In this document: positions 1-8,740 of the stretch, piece after piece | How positions within the stretch are numbered: the stretch's first letter is position 1 | Layout: each line of letters starts with the position of its first letter | Assembly (NCBI GenBank): GCA_963717515.1 | Contig: OY970338.1 | Span: 1,550,001 to 1,614,000, forward strand | Direction of reading: 5' to 3' | DNA length: 64,000 nucleotides | DNA from: CAYXZQ01 sp963717515 | Lineage (GTDB): Archaea > Nanobdellota > Nanobdellia > Woesearchaeales > DSVV01 | Made by a program: the position numbers and the translations under genes | The notes under the pieces: generated by a model | The model's database searches: none | The model's input: the letters and a program-made list of their open reading frames with translations, nothing else | Told to the model about the DNA's origin: nothing

Positions 1-1
1 C

Positions 2-76
2 AAGGAGCATGCAAAGACTGCGCATCACCAGAACATCACAGGAAAGGATGTCGAAAAGATGATGAAAGCAGCATGA
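2..76 (+). CDS. C-terminal fragment of a DUF1059-like small protein
   Basis: Only the last 24 codons lie in the window; the gene begins upstream of base 1. The readable end contains EHAKTAHHQNITGKDVEKMM. This resembles the C-terminal helix of DUF1059 proteins, which typically end with an E-H-A-K...H...I-T...V..K..A pattern. DUF1059 proteins are small and of unknown role. The stop codon overlaps an in-frame ATG of the next gene region, so the two may be co-transcribed. The family call rests on a short tail and is tentative. Confidence 0.5.
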   Translation, partial: KEHAKTAHHQNITGKDVEKMMKAA

Positions 77-90
77 AGGGTGAGTGGAAA

Positions 91-768
91 ATGAAGATGG
101 GGGTAATAGGAACAGGAATTGTGGGCAGATCTCATGCCGCATGGCTGGCAGGGCTCGGTCATGATGTTGTCATAGGGACAAATGATGTAAAGAAGACCCT
201 TGCAAAAAAAGGGAAAGACTCTATGGGAAACCCTCCTTTGAGCGAATGGCTGAAGAGCAATCCGGATGTGAAGCTTGCCACATTTCCTGATGCAGCCAGG
301 CATGGTGAGATCGTATTTGAGGCTCTCAAGGGAGAGATAGCACTTTCTGTGCTGAAAGGACTGGGCAACCTTCTGGACGGGAAAATCCTCGTGGACATTG
401 CGAATCCCCTGGATTTCTCCAGAGGCATGCCTCCTACCCTCACTGTCTGCAATACTGATTCCCTGGCAGAGCAGATACAAGGGTCAATGCCCAAGGCAAA
501 GGTAGTTAAGGCATTCAACACGATGACTGCCTCACTGCAGGTCAACCCGGGGCAGCTTGCAGGAGGGGATCATCATCTGTTTCTCAGCGGAAACGACCCT
601 TCTGCAAAGAAAGAGGTGGCTGACATTGCAAGAAGCTATGGATGGAAAGAGATAATAGACTTGGGCGACATAACGACTGCCCGGGGTACTGAGATGATGA
701 TGCCTTTCTGGTTGAGGCTATGGAGCGCCCTTGGGACGCCCATGATGAACTATAAGATCGTAAAGTGA
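91..768 (+). CDS. NADP oxidoreductase, coenzyme F420-dependent family
   Basis: This is a 225-residue Rossmann-fold protein. The N-terminus MGVIGTGIVG is a GxGxxG dinucleotide-binding loop followed by a beta-alpha-beta unit ending in VVIGTND. The middle (VKAFNTM) and C-terminal half match the F420-dependent NADP oxidoreductase family, whose members transfer hydride between NAD(P) and F420 or other acceptors. No F420 genes are visible nearby, so the electron partner is unknown. I placed the start at the second ATG because GGTGAG lies six bases before it. An upstream ATG at 73 would add MKGEWK and overlap the preceding stop codon. Confidence 0.8.
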   Translation: MKMGVIGTGIVGRSHAAWLAGLGHDVVIGTNDVKKTLAKKGKDSMGNPPLSEWLKSNPDVKLATFPDAARHGEIVFEALKGEIALSVLKGLGNLLDGKILVDIANPLDFSRGMPPTLTVCNTDSLAEQIQGSMPKAKVVKAFNTMTASLQVNPGQLAGGDHHLFLSGNDPSAKKEVADIARSYGWKEIIDLGDITTARGTEMMMPFWLRLWSALGTPMMNYKIVK

Positions 769-781
769 GAGGCACATCTCA

Positions 782-2341
782 TCAGGTTTTCCGATACACC
801 TGCTCAAGCTCAAGATAGGCTTCCCTTAGGGTTATCTTGTAGACAAGATATATAGGCAATGCAAGTATCATGCCGAGCGGGCCTGCGACCTGGGCAGCTA
901 TGAGTATCAAAACAATGCTCAGGAGCGTATCGATCTTTACCATCCCTGGTATCATGAACGGGTTCAGGTAGAGGTTGTCGACGAGCTGAGCGACAACGAC
1001 CGTGACCAATGCGAACAATGCAATTATCGGCGAATCAAGCATGCCTATGAGGACAGGCGGGATAGCGCCAAGCACAGGCCCTATGTAAGGGATTATGTTA
1101 AGTATCCCTGCAAGTACTCCAAGAAACAGCCAGCCCTTCAGCCCGGAGATATGGAAACCGAGGCAGCATATTGCACCGATGACAGTGCTCTCTATGACTT
1201 TTGCAGACAGGAAATCACGGAGCTGCAGCCTTATCTCTCTTGATGCGTTCAGTATGGCATCTTTGTACTTTCCCGGAAGCAGCGTTGTCATCCTATTCTC
1301 GATCCTTTTCCATCTCCTGAAATACATATAGAACATCAGGGGCAGTATGATGACTGAATTAAAGGCGATCGAAGTGACCAGACCGAGAAATCCGGCGAAG
1401 GATGAAAATATGTACTGCTGGATGCCTGAAAGGGTGTCCTGCGTGACTATTTTTCTTCCGAGGATAGTCGGTATATAGGGATTGATCATGCCCATGTAAG
1501 TGCTGCCTATCTGGTTCACATCAGCATTGGCGACCTCATTGAGCTGAGTGATGGAGCCGCCAATCAGGAAATATATCGTGAACATCCAGAAGAATGCCAT
1601 TGAGTACATGAGGAACCTCCTTCCTGTCTTAGACATATGGAACCTCTTCATCCTCTGATGGAAATTCGTGATCAAGCTCTCGACAAATATAATGAGCACA
1701 ACACCCAGGATGAAGACGATGAATATTGTCTTGAAATAGAACAAGAGCGAGATTATGCCTGTCATGATCAGAAATATGACTGCCAGTATTATCCATATCT
1801 TCGGCTCTGTCGACAGTTCAATAATTTTTCTTCTTTTCATTTTGGGCTTCTCGACGGTCTCGAAAAATACGATCCTGTAAAGTGTCGTGATGACAACAAT
1901 GCCTAGGACTCCTATGAAACTTTCATATCCCAGACCGAACCAGAACATCCTGCCGAAAGCTGGGATGAGCCCAAATATTGCATAAAGAGCTGTTGTCAAT
2001 GCCTGGACAAGGACTATCAGCAACGCGAGCACAGGCGAAGGCGCCCTTTCATTGAAAGTCCCTGCAAGAAATCCGACAAGGGCAAGAGGTATGATTGCGA
2101 TATATTCGAACTGCGAGCCGGTGAATATGGCATTCGAGAGCGCACCGAAAAACCCGGTGAGAAATCCTACCCGCTTACCGAATAGTATCCCGCCTATTAT
2201 CGGTATTATGATATTGACAGCGATGACAGCACCAGGGATGTAGGGATTCGGCTGGATAGAGCGTGAATTGCCGACAAGGACATAGATTATTATCAGTATG
2301 AGGCTCTGCCAGACCCATGGGGATATCTTATGTTTCATCAC
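782..2341 (-). CDS. AI-2E family transporter with extra N-terminal membrane domain
   Basis: This is a 519-residue multi-span membrane protein. Residues about 190-515 form an AI-2E/PerM (UPF0118) domain, with the family's conserved C-terminal helices around NIIPYIGPVLGAIPP and the following QLVDNLYLNPFM segment. Family members export small molecules or ions, and the substrate here cannot be named. The first ~165 residues are an additional hydrophobic module with GGILFGKRVGFLTGFFGAL, a pattern reminiscent of ECF-transporter S components. A basic linker (KPKMKRRK) joins the halves. AI-2E proteins are usually about 350 residues, so this one is long. A TATA-like AATTAAATAA lies about 20 bases upstream. 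Confidence 0.8.
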   Translation of the reverse strand: MMKHKISPWVWQSLILIIIYVLVGNSRSIQPNPYIPGAVIAVNIIIPIIGGILFGKRVGFLTGFFGALSNAIFTGSQFEYIAIIPLALVGFLAGTFNERAPSPVLALLIVLVQALTTALYAIFGLIPAFGRMFWFGLGYESFIGVLGIVVITTLYRIVFFETVEKPKMKRRKIIELSTEPKIWIILAVIFLIMTGIISLLFYFKTIFIVFILGVVLIIFVESLITNFHQRMKRFHMSKTGRRFLMYSMAFFWMFTIYFLIGGSITQLNEVANADVNQIGSTYMGMINPYIPTILGRKIVTQDTLSGIQQYIFSSFAGFLGLVTSIAFNSVIILPLMFYMYFRRWKRIENRMTTLLPGKYKDAILNASREIRLQLRDFLSAKVIESTVIGAICCLGFHISGLKGWLFLGVLAGILNIIPYIGPVLGAIPPVLIGMLDSPIIALFALVTVVVAQLVDNLYLNPFMIPGMVKIDTLLSIVLILIAAQVAGPLGMILALPIYLVYKITLREAYLELEQVYRKT

Positions 2342-2513
2342 TATAGAGAAGTCATATGTTTATTTAATTATTGCGGTTGCCGATGGAAATTGTCCAGTTC
2401 GGCAGGTGTTAACTTATATAATGTGGAACAGCCTTCAGAGCATGTGAGCCTACCTCTGCGGTCTGTGCCACTTACCTATGGCTATTGGAGAAAACTCTGT
2501 TAAGAACAGATAA

Positions 2514-2975
2514 TCATTTGCTGAGGTATGGCTGCACTTCCCTTTTTGTCCTGGCTGCGTAGGAAGCTACATTCGGGACCATTATATCTCTGAGCTCCTT
2601 GTTCCCGTTTGTCGCCCTCTCGTAGATTATGTCACATATTCTGTCGACAAAGCGGGCCATAGTCGTACCTGTAAAATCTTTCAGGATGACGGTTTCTGTC
2701 ACTGGTTCAACATAGACAATACCGCATGTGCTCAAGTATCCTGTCCGTACCATGAGATTAACATCGCCCTGCCTGAGCTTAATATTGACAGGGACTATGC
2801 CATGTTCCTGCTCGATGAGCCTTAATGCCACTGCATCGACCCCGCCATGAGGATACCAATCATCAGGATTTTTTGTCTTGCTGTTCTCTTTATCATATAG
2901 CTCAGTCAATTCCCTAGCAATAGTCAAATACTCTATCAATGTCTCTTTATCGAGCTGTATGCATTTTCTAGACAT
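2514..2975 (-). CDS. hypothetical protein, 153 residues
   Basis: I do not recognise this soluble protein. It is acidic to neutral with mixed alpha/beta character (IKLRQGDVNLMVRTGYLS, then VYVEPVTETVILKDF). It has no signal peptide or membrane span. The start was set at the ATG preceded by GGGTGGT; a longer reading would add a basic stretch (MDFYLRRHKGGR) without a ribosome-binding site. It is divergent from the Fe-S regulator that follows and is separated by only 150 bases, so the two could share regulation. Confidence 0.6.
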   Translation of the reverse strand: MSRKCIQLDKETLIEYLTIARELTELYDKENSKTKNPDDWYPHGGVDAVALRLIEQEHGIVPVNIKLRQGDVNLMVRTGYLSTCGIVYVEPVTETVILKDFTGTTMARFVDRICDIIYERATNGNKELRDIMVPNVASYAARTKREVQPYLSK

Positions 2976-3095
2976 TCTACCACCCTTATGTCTTCTTAAA
3001 TAAAAATCCAATTATAAAAAACTTTCGATTTTCAGCATTTTATAGTAATGAATCATTTTATGACTGAATTGCTGCCTGTGAGAATCGGACCGAAA

Positions 3096-3105
3096 GATTT
3101 AAATA
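3096..3105 (+). promoter_or_regulatory. TATA element of the isc operon
   Basis: An A/T-rich GATTTAAATA box sits about 28 bases before the ATG of the ArsR-like gene. That is the spacing expected for an archaeal TATA box driving a leaderless transcript. Confidence 0.6.
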
Positions 3106-3108
3106 ATA

Positions 3109-3130
3109 CATATGAATCTGCTTTCATATG
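3109..3130. promoter_or_regulatory. perfect inverted repeat over the transcription and translation start
   Basis: The arms CATATGAA and TTCATATG are perfect 8-base inverted repeats separated by six bases (TCTGCT). The right arm includes the ATG of the ArsR-like gene. Because the TATA box lies immediately upstream, a dimeric regulator bound here would block initiation. The obvious candidate is the encoded ArsR-like protein, giving autoregulation of the Fe-S operon. Confidence 0.65.
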
Positions 3131-3430
3131 AAATGCAGTTCATACAATAAGTTCTTCGAGGTGATATCAGGAAAGACCAGGCTCAGGATAATCGAGTCCC
3201 TGACAGGCTCTGACATGTGTGTGGGCGACATATGCGAATGCACAGGCGAAGAGCAGTCCAAGATAAGCCACAACTTAAGGATACTCCTGGAATGCCATGT
3301 CGTGAACCAGAGAAAAGAGGGCAAGAGGAGGTTCTACTCGCTGAATGAGAAGACCATAGTCCCGATAATGAGGCTTGTCAATGAGCATGTAAAGTCGAAC
3401 TGCAAAAAGGACTGCTGGGTGAGAGGATGA
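3128..3430 (+). CDS. ArsR-family winged-helix regulator of the Fe-S operon
   Basis: This 100-residue protein is one winged-helix domain of the ArsR type: a helix with FFEVISGKTRLRIIESL, a recognition region SKISHNLRILLECHVV, and a wing with KEGKRRFYSL. It has six cysteines: one near the N-terminus, CVGDICEC in the middle, one in LECHVV and CKKDC at the C-terminus. This is consistent with sensing metal or an Fe-S cluster, but no ligand is proven. Its stop overlaps the start of the cysteine desulfurase (ATGA), so it is translationally coupled to iscS and iscU. Its role would parallel bacterial IscR while belonging to a different family. Confidence 0.85.
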   Translation: MKCSSYNKFFEVISGKTRLRIIESLTGSDMCVGDICECTGEEQSKISHNLRILLECHVVNQRKEGKRRFYSLNEKTIVPIMRLVNEHVKSNCKKDCWVRG

Positions 3431-4626
3431 AAGAAGTTTATATGGACAATGCCGCGACAACAAGGCTTGACCCTGTCGTGCTGGATTCGATGCTGCCTTA
3501 CCTCAAGGAGAGATACGGCAATCCCGGCTCGATGCATGACAAGGGCCTCGAGGCGAAAAAAGCAGTCACAGGGGCGAGGCAGAAGACAGCAGACATACTG
3601 AACTGCTCGCCCGAAGAGGTGATATTCACAGGATCAGGCACTGAGTCTGACAACCTGGCAATAATTGGTTATGCAAGGATGAACAGGGAGAAGGGCAGCC
3701 ATATAATCACCACGTCAATCGAGCATCACGCCGTGCTTGACTCATTCGAGAGGCTGAAGGAGGACGGGTTCGATGTGACCATCCTTGACGTCGACATCGA
3801 CGGGCTCATCAGCCTTGAAGAGCTGAAGAAGGCAATGACTCCAAAGACGATCCTTGCTTCCATAATCTATGCAAACAACGAGATAGGGGTTGTCCAGGAC
3901 ATCCCGGCCATCGCCAGGATATGCAGGGAGAATAAGGTGGCTTTCCATACAGACGCCTGCCAGGCGACAAGCTATCTTGAGACAGACGTGAAAAAACTGG
4001 GTGTGGACATGATGACTCTCAACGGCTCGAAGATATACGGGCCGAAGGGCATCGGCGTATTGTACAGGAGGAATGGTATCAAGCTCGAGCCTGTAGTATA
4101 TGGCGGCGGCCAGGAATCGGGCCTGCGCTCTGGCACAGAGAACGTCGCGAACATCGTGGGATTTGCAAGTGCGCTTGAGCTCGTGACAGGGCATAAGGAA
4201 AAAGAGACAGAAAGGATGGAGAAACTCAGGGACCATATGATAAAGGAACTTCTCAAGATTCCTGAGACCAGGCTCAACGGCCACCCGAAAAAAAGGCTTG
4301 CGAACAATGTGAACATATCATTCTTGAACATAGAGGGTGAGTCGCTCCTGCTGCTCATGAACGAGGAAGGGATCTACGCCTCGACAGGCTCGGCATGCAC
4401 TTCAGCAAGCCTTGAACCGTCCCATGTCATAGTCGCTCTCGGCCTTCCTCATGAGCTCGGCCACTCGTCCATACGATTCTCGCTCGGCAAGGAGACGACG
4501 GCAGAGGATGTCGATTTCGTGCTCGGAAAGATTGCATCGATGGTCGAGAGGCTCCGGAAGATGTCAGCGCTTCACAACACGATGGAGCAAGTGCTAAAGG
4601 AGGGATATAAAAATGTCAGATGTTAG
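3427..4626 (+). CDS. iscS: cysteine desulfurase (IscS/NifS type)
   Basis: This 399-residue PLP-dependent enzyme removes sulfur from cysteine for Fe-S cluster assembly. Visible features are the N-terminal MDNAATTRLDP, the HHAVLDS segment, HTDACQ, the PLP lysine in NGSKIYGPKG, and the catalytic cysteine in STGSACTSASLEPSH. The length is normal for the family. It sits between its regulator and the IscU scaffold with overlaps at both ends, which indicates a tightly coupled operon. Confidence 0.95.
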   Translation: MKEVYMDNAATTRLDPVVLDSMLPYLKERYGNPGSMHDKGLEAKKAVTGARQKTADILNCSPEEVIFTGSGTESDNLAIIGYARMNREKGSHIITTSIEHHAVLDSFERLKEDGFDVTILDVDIDGLISLEELKKAMTPKTILASIIYANNEIGVVQDIPAIARICRENKVAFHTDACQATSYLETDVKKLGVDMMTLNGSKIYGPKGIGVLYRRNGIKLEPVVYGGGQESGLRSGTENVANIVGFASALELVTGHKEKETERMEKLRDHMIKELLKIPETRLNGHPKKRLANNVNISFLNIEGESLLLLMNEEGIYASTGSACTSASLEPSHVIVALGLPHELGHSSIRFSLGKETTAEDVDFVLGKIASMVERLRKMSALHNTMEQVLKEGYKNVRC

Positions 4627-5041
4627 GTCGAATGAGGATAACTGGTTCTATTCAGAGACAGTGAAGGAGCATTTCCTCAAGCCCCATAATATTGCCACTG
4701 ACGATTCCATGGTCAATGAGATGAAGCCAAACGGCGAGGGCGAGGTCGGAAGCCCTGCGTGCGGGGATGTGATGAAGCTCTGGATAAGAGTCGAGGAAGG
4801 GAGGATAAAGGGCTGCATGTGGAGGACATTCGGCTGTGCCTCGGCAATAGCCTCGACATCCATGCTCTCTGTCATGGTGACTGAGGACGGCGGGATGACT
4901 CTTGAAGATGCGAAGAAGCTCCGGCCCAATGACATCCTTGAAAGGCTCGGAGGCCTTCCGAAGATAAAGGTCCACTGCTCAGTGCTCGGCGACCAGGCTC
5001 TCAGGGCAGCTATAAAGGACTACGAGAGCAGGAATCACTGA
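4613..5041 (+). CDS. iscU: IscU/NifU-type Fe-S cluster scaffold
   Basis: The 142-residue protein carries all three scaffold cysteines and the conserved aspartate: SPACGDVMK, RTFGCASAIAS and KVHCSVLGD. It should assemble [2Fe-2S] or [4Fe-4S] clusters using sulfur from the adjacent desulfurase. A GGAGG site lies before the ATG, and the start overlaps the end of iscS by 14 bases. The N-terminus contains NEDNWFYSETVKEHFL, the usual lead into the fold. No HscA/HscB or ferredoxin gene follows. Confidence 0.93.
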   Translation: MSDVRSNEDNWFYSETVKEHFLKPHNIATDDSMVNEMKPNGEGEVGSPACGDVMKLWIRVEEGRIKGCMWRTFGCASAIASTSMLSVMVTEDGGMTLEDAKKLRPNDILERLGGLPKIKVHCSVLGDQALRAAIKDYESRNH

Positions 5042-5210
5042 CAAGACGGTTCATCAGGAGGCTGCAGCAGTTCAAATGCAGATTTCTCTTTTCATAGCTT
5101 CAATCCATGTTGGAGCCTACTGATATATATAAATAAGAGCATGCCTTTACTACCATGAGAATAAGATAAATCATTAAATACAGGGCAGCTATACCTTATC
5201 GATGGGTATG

Positions 5211-5216
5211 GAGGTA
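5211..5216 (+). promoter_or_regulatory. strong Shine-Dalgarno site
   Basis: GGAGGT precedes the ATG of the beta-propeller lipoprotein by about five bases. A TATA-like CATTAAATA is about 40 bases upstream of the ATG, so this gene has a short leader, unlike the many leaderless genes here. Confidence 0.6.
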
Positions 5217-5220
5217 AAAA

Positions 5221-7461
5221 ATGAGACTTGCAAGCATCATCTTAGGGATTATATTCATCGGCCTGCTTATCGCAGGCTGCACCGCAGTTGAGAAAAACAC
5301 CAATACTGACCAGACAGGCCAGGGTGCTGACATCTTATTTGATTCAGGCCAAGGGCAGGCAGCTCTGTCAGGAGATTCAGGGCTGAAGAAATTCAACTCG
5401 ACAACAGAGCTCATGGATTACCTGAAGCAGTCAGAGAGTTCAGCCAGCTATTACGGCTATTCCAGGGGAGGCATGGCCATGGACATGGTAGCACCGACTG
5501 CTGAAGGTGTGGCTGGTTCCAATGTCGTCATGGAAAAATCATTGGAAGTACCGACCTCTGCTCCCCAGACAGGCACCGATAGCAGCGCAGGGACTGCAGG
5601 ACAGGCATCACATGGTGCGACGGATTACTCCACAACAAATGTCCAGGTGCAGGGAGTGGATGAGGCTGACTTTGTCAAGAACGACGGCAAATACATATAC
5701 ATGGTTGACCAGAACAGGCTCATCATCGCAGATGCATACCCGCCAGAGGATGCAAAGATTGTCTACCAGGGCAAGCTTCCCGGCATGCCGAGAGAGCTGT
5801 TTGTCGACGGCAACAGGCTCGCGGTTTTTATCGATGAGAACAGCCAGGCATATGGCATCCAGCCCTATGACTTCATGCCGAGCCCGAGATATGTTCAGGA
5901 GACAGATGTCCTCGTCTATGACATATCCGACAGGGAGAACCCTGAGCTGGTGAAGAACTACACAATCACAGGCAGCTATTACCAGTCAAGGATGATAGGC
6001 GACTACATATATTTCATTGTCCAGGACAGTGTCTATTATTACAACAACTATATCGATCTCCCGATGATAAAAGAGGGGGGCAGCATTGTCGCAAGGCCGG
6101 ACGTATACTATTTCCCGAACCCGCAAAGCAATTATGTCTTCGACACAGTATCCTCATTCAACATCAATGACGACAAGGGCAGCATAAACTCGAAGACCTA
6201 CATGATGGGATATTCTGACACCGTGTACGTCTCGGAGAACAGCATATATATCACCTACCAGAAGAACCTGCCATGGTCATACCAGGAGACAGAGAGAGAG
6301 GACAGGTTCTATGATGTCATCGTTCCGCTCCTGCCTTCGGATGTGCAGAGCAGGATAAGGTCTATCAAGGCCGGCAAAGGCGAGGAATATGACAAATGGG
6401 TGAGGATATCCGAGGTCATGCAGGACATGTACGACAGCATGAGCGAGTCGCAGGTATCTGATCTTGTCGACAGGATAAGCAGTGCAGTGAATGACTATGA
6501 GGTCAAGAAGGAGATCGACAGGAGAAAGACAGTCATCCACAAGATAGATATCGGCAACGGAAAGATTGAATACGACACAAGCGGCGAGGTCCCCGGATAC
6601 CTGCTCAACCAGTTTTCGCTTGACGAGTCAGGCGGCGACCTTCGAGTGGCCACGACCACTTATACCTACACCAGCATGAAGTCAAGCATGTACAACAATG
6701 TCTTTGTCCTTGACAAGAACCTCAAGATGATAGGCAGTCTCGAGGGCATCGCACCTGACGAGAACATCTATTCGACAAGGTTCATCGGCGACAGGCTCTA
6801 TATGGTCACATTCAAGAGGATAGACCCTCTGTTCGTGATAGGCCTGTCAAATCCCAGAAATCCTGAGGTTCTCGGCGAGCTCAAGATTCCCGGCTACTCT
6901 GACTACCTCCACCCATACGATGAGACCCACATCATAGGCATAGGCAAGGAGACAGGGACCAATGACTGGGGCGGCACGTCGACAAAGGGCGTCAAGCTTG
7001 CGCTTTTCGATGTCTCTGATGTCAACAGCCCGAAGCTGGTGGACTCATACGAGATAGGCGACATGGGGACAGACTCAGAGGCATTGCAGGACCACAGGGC
7101 ATTCCTCTTTGACAAAGAGAAGAACCTCCTTGTGATACCTGTGAGCGAGGTCAAGCAGCAGAGGGTGTATGACAGCATGCTAGGCTATTACATGAACCGG
7201 GTATGGGAGGGGGCGTATGTCTTTGGCCTGACACCCAAGGACGGGTTCGTCCTCAAGGGGAAGATAAGCCACCAGGAAGGGCTTGAGCAGTATTATTATT
7301 ACTACTCAGGCAATGCTGTCAGGAGGGCTCTGTATATGGATGACGTGCTTTACACAGTCTCAGGCAAGAAGATCCTTGCCAATGACCTTGCTGACGGACT
7401 TGACCAGGTGGCTGAGCTTGACCTGCCATATGACAAGACCACCACGTGGTACTGGTACTAG
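5221..7461 (+). CDS. secreted beta-propeller domain lipoprotein
   Basis: The 746-residue protein starts with a lipoprotein signal peptide ending LLIAGC, so it should be anchored outside the cell. After a low-complexity linker rich in Ser, Gly and Thr (to about residue 140) it enters the archaeal/bacterial Beta_propel family, starting with VQGVDEADFVKNDGKYIY. Repeated blade-like segments such as DRLYMVTFKRIDPLFVIGLS and DVNSPKLVDSYEIGDMG follow to the end. The biochemical role of this family is not established. The serpin lipoprotein begins five bases after its stop, so both are likely made together at the cell surface. Confidence 0.88.
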   Translation: MRLASIILGIIFIGLLIAGCTAVEKNTNTDQTGQGADILFDSGQGQAALSGDSGLKKFNSTTELMDYLKQSESSASYYGYSRGGMAMDMVAPTAEGVAGSNVVMEKSLEVPTSAPQTGTDSSAGTAGQASHGATDYSTTNVQVQGVDEADFVKNDGKYIYMVDQNRLIIADAYPPEDAKIVYQGKLPGMPRELFVDGNRLAVFIDENSQAYGIQPYDFMPSPRYVQETDVLVYDISDRENPELVKNYTITGSYYQSRMIGDYIYFIVQDSVYYYNNYIDLPMIKEGGSIVARPDVYYFPNPQSNYVFDTVSSFNINDDKGSINSKTYMMGYSDTVYVSENSIYITYQKNLPWSYQETEREDRFYDVIVPLLPSDVQSRIRSIKAGKGEEYDKWVRISEVMQDMYDSMSESQVSDLVDRISSAVNDYEVKKEIDRRKTVIHKIDIGNGKIEYDTSGEVPGYLLNQFSLDESGGDLRVATTTYTYTSMKSSMYNNVFVLDKNLKMIGSLEGIAPDENIYSTRFIGDRLYMVTFKRIDPLFVIGLSNPRNPEVLGELKIPGYSDYLHPYDETHIIGIGKETGTNDWGGTSTKGVKLALFDVSDVNSPKLVDSYEIGDMGTDSEALQDHRAFLFDKEKNLLVIPVSEVKQQRVYDSMLGYYMNRVWEGAYVFGLTPKDGFVLKGKISHQEGLEQYYYYYSGNAVRRALYMDDVLYTVSGKKILANDLADGLDQVAELDLPYDKTTTWYWY

Positions 7462-7465
7462 GAAG

Positions 7466-8710
7466 ATGAAGAATCCAAGAGCCATCGGATTTTTTTTTCT
7501 TTTTTGCTTGTTCATTTTTCTATTCGGATGCAGCAGCAATCCATTCGTGCCGGCTGATGACTCGTCAGCGACTCCAGAGGGCATAACGAGCGTCTCACAT
7601 GCCAACAATCTGTTCGCGCTCGGCCTTTACGGTGAGCTCGTGCCCTTAAGCGAGAACGTGTTCTTCTCGCCTTACAGCATATCGACGGCCATGGCAGTCG
7701 TTTATGAAGGCGCCGAAGGGGATACAGCCAGGGAGATAAGGGATGTGTTCCCATTCCCGGAAAATGATATCGAGAGGAGGTCGTCCTATGCAGCGCTCTA
7801 TAACATGTTCAACAATTCAAGCAAGGATTACACTCTCGACACTGCAAATGCCTTATGGGCAGACACGAACTTTACCTTCCTGCCATCCTTTATCAGGACT
7901 GCAGATGATTATTACGGCGCAAAGGTCACCAATCTTGATTTTACCAACCAGGCCGAGGAATCGAGAAAGACCATCAATTCCTGGGCAGAGGAGCAGACAG
8001 GCGGCAGGATCAAGGACCTGGTCCCGCAATGGACCCTGAACAGCATGACAAGGCTTGTCATCACCAATGCCATATATTTCAAAGGTACATGGAAGATAAG
8101 GTTCGAGAAGAAAGAAACGACCGAGATGGAATTCCACAAGACTGATTATACGTCAGTCCCTGCAGAGATGATGCATCTCTCGGGAGAAAAAGCCAATTTC
8201 AATTATTATGAAGATGATTCCCTCCAAGTCCTTGAGCTGCCTTATCAAGGCGATGAGCTTTCCATGCTGGTGTTCCTTCCGAAGACGAATGGAACTTCAA
8301 CCCTGGAGGAGAACCTGACCCTGAAGAGCCTGGACAGGTGGAGATCCTTGCTTGAAGAGAGGAATGTCGAGGTGTATCTCCCGAAATTCACATTCGAGAC
8401 CTCGTACTTCCTTGCTGGCAATCTGGCTAGCATGGGCATGCCGACTCCTGTATCGATGGATGCGGATTTCTCCGGTATTGACGGGAGAAAGGACCTGTAC
8501 ATGACGAATGTCATACACAAGGCGTACGTGGCAGTGGATGAGGAAGGGACAGAAGCAGCAGCATCGACAGCTATCGTTATGACAGATACTGCGGAAATGC
8601 CGTCGACAAAAACAATATTCCGTGCTGACCACCCGTTCATATTCATCATCCAGGACGACAGGACAGGAATGATACTGTTCATCGGCAGGGTGAAAGACCC
8701 GAATGCATAG
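7466..8710 (+). CDS. serpin (inhibitory type), secreted lipoprotein
   Basis: This 414-residue serpin has an N-terminal signal with an FLFGC lipobox. The serpin fold is clear: FFSPYSISTAMAVVYEGAEG, ITNAIYFKGTWK, LPYQGDELSMLVFLPK and the C-terminal HPFIFIIQDDRTG. The reactive-loop hinge EEGTEAAASTA near residue 358 has small residues at P12-P9, as in inhibitory serpins. The P1 residue cannot be fixed; counting from the hinge gives a Thr-Ala bond, but the loop appears about three residues longer than in alpha-1-antitrypsin. The start follows GGAAG five bases after the beta-propeller stop. It probably blocks foreign serine or cysteine proteases. Confidence 0.93.
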   Translation: MKNPRAIGFFFLFCLFIFLFGCSSNPFVPADDSSATPEGITSVSHANNLFALGLYGELVPLSENVFFSPYSISTAMAVVYEGAEGDTAREIRDVFPFPENDIERRSSYAALYNMFNNSSKDYTLDTANALWADTNFTFLPSFIRTADDYYGAKVTNLDFTNQAEESRKTINSWAEEQTGGRIKDLVPQWTLNSMTRLVITNAIYFKGTWKIRFEKKETTEMEFHKTDYTSVPAEMMHLSGEKANFNYYEDDSLQVLELPYQGDELSMLVFLPKTNGTSTLEENLTLKSLDRWRSLLEERNVEVYLPKFTFETSYFLAGNLASMGMPTPVSMDADFSGIDGRKDLYMTNVIHKAYVAVDEEGTEAAASTAIVMTDTAEMPSTKTIFRADHPFIFIIQDDRTGMILFIGRVKDPNA

Positions 8711-8740
8711 GTTTATTTATTGATATTATTTTCCCATTCC

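Noticed and set aside
2413..2513. TATA-like AACTTATATAATG followed by an apparently empty stretch; possible small RNA gene.
   Set aside because: No hairpin, C/D-box pair, tRNA arm or open frame could be supported downstream.
7283..7465. In-frame extension of the serpin into the end of the beta-propeller gene.
   Set aside because: It overlaps a confident gene and would bury the lipoprotein signal peptide.
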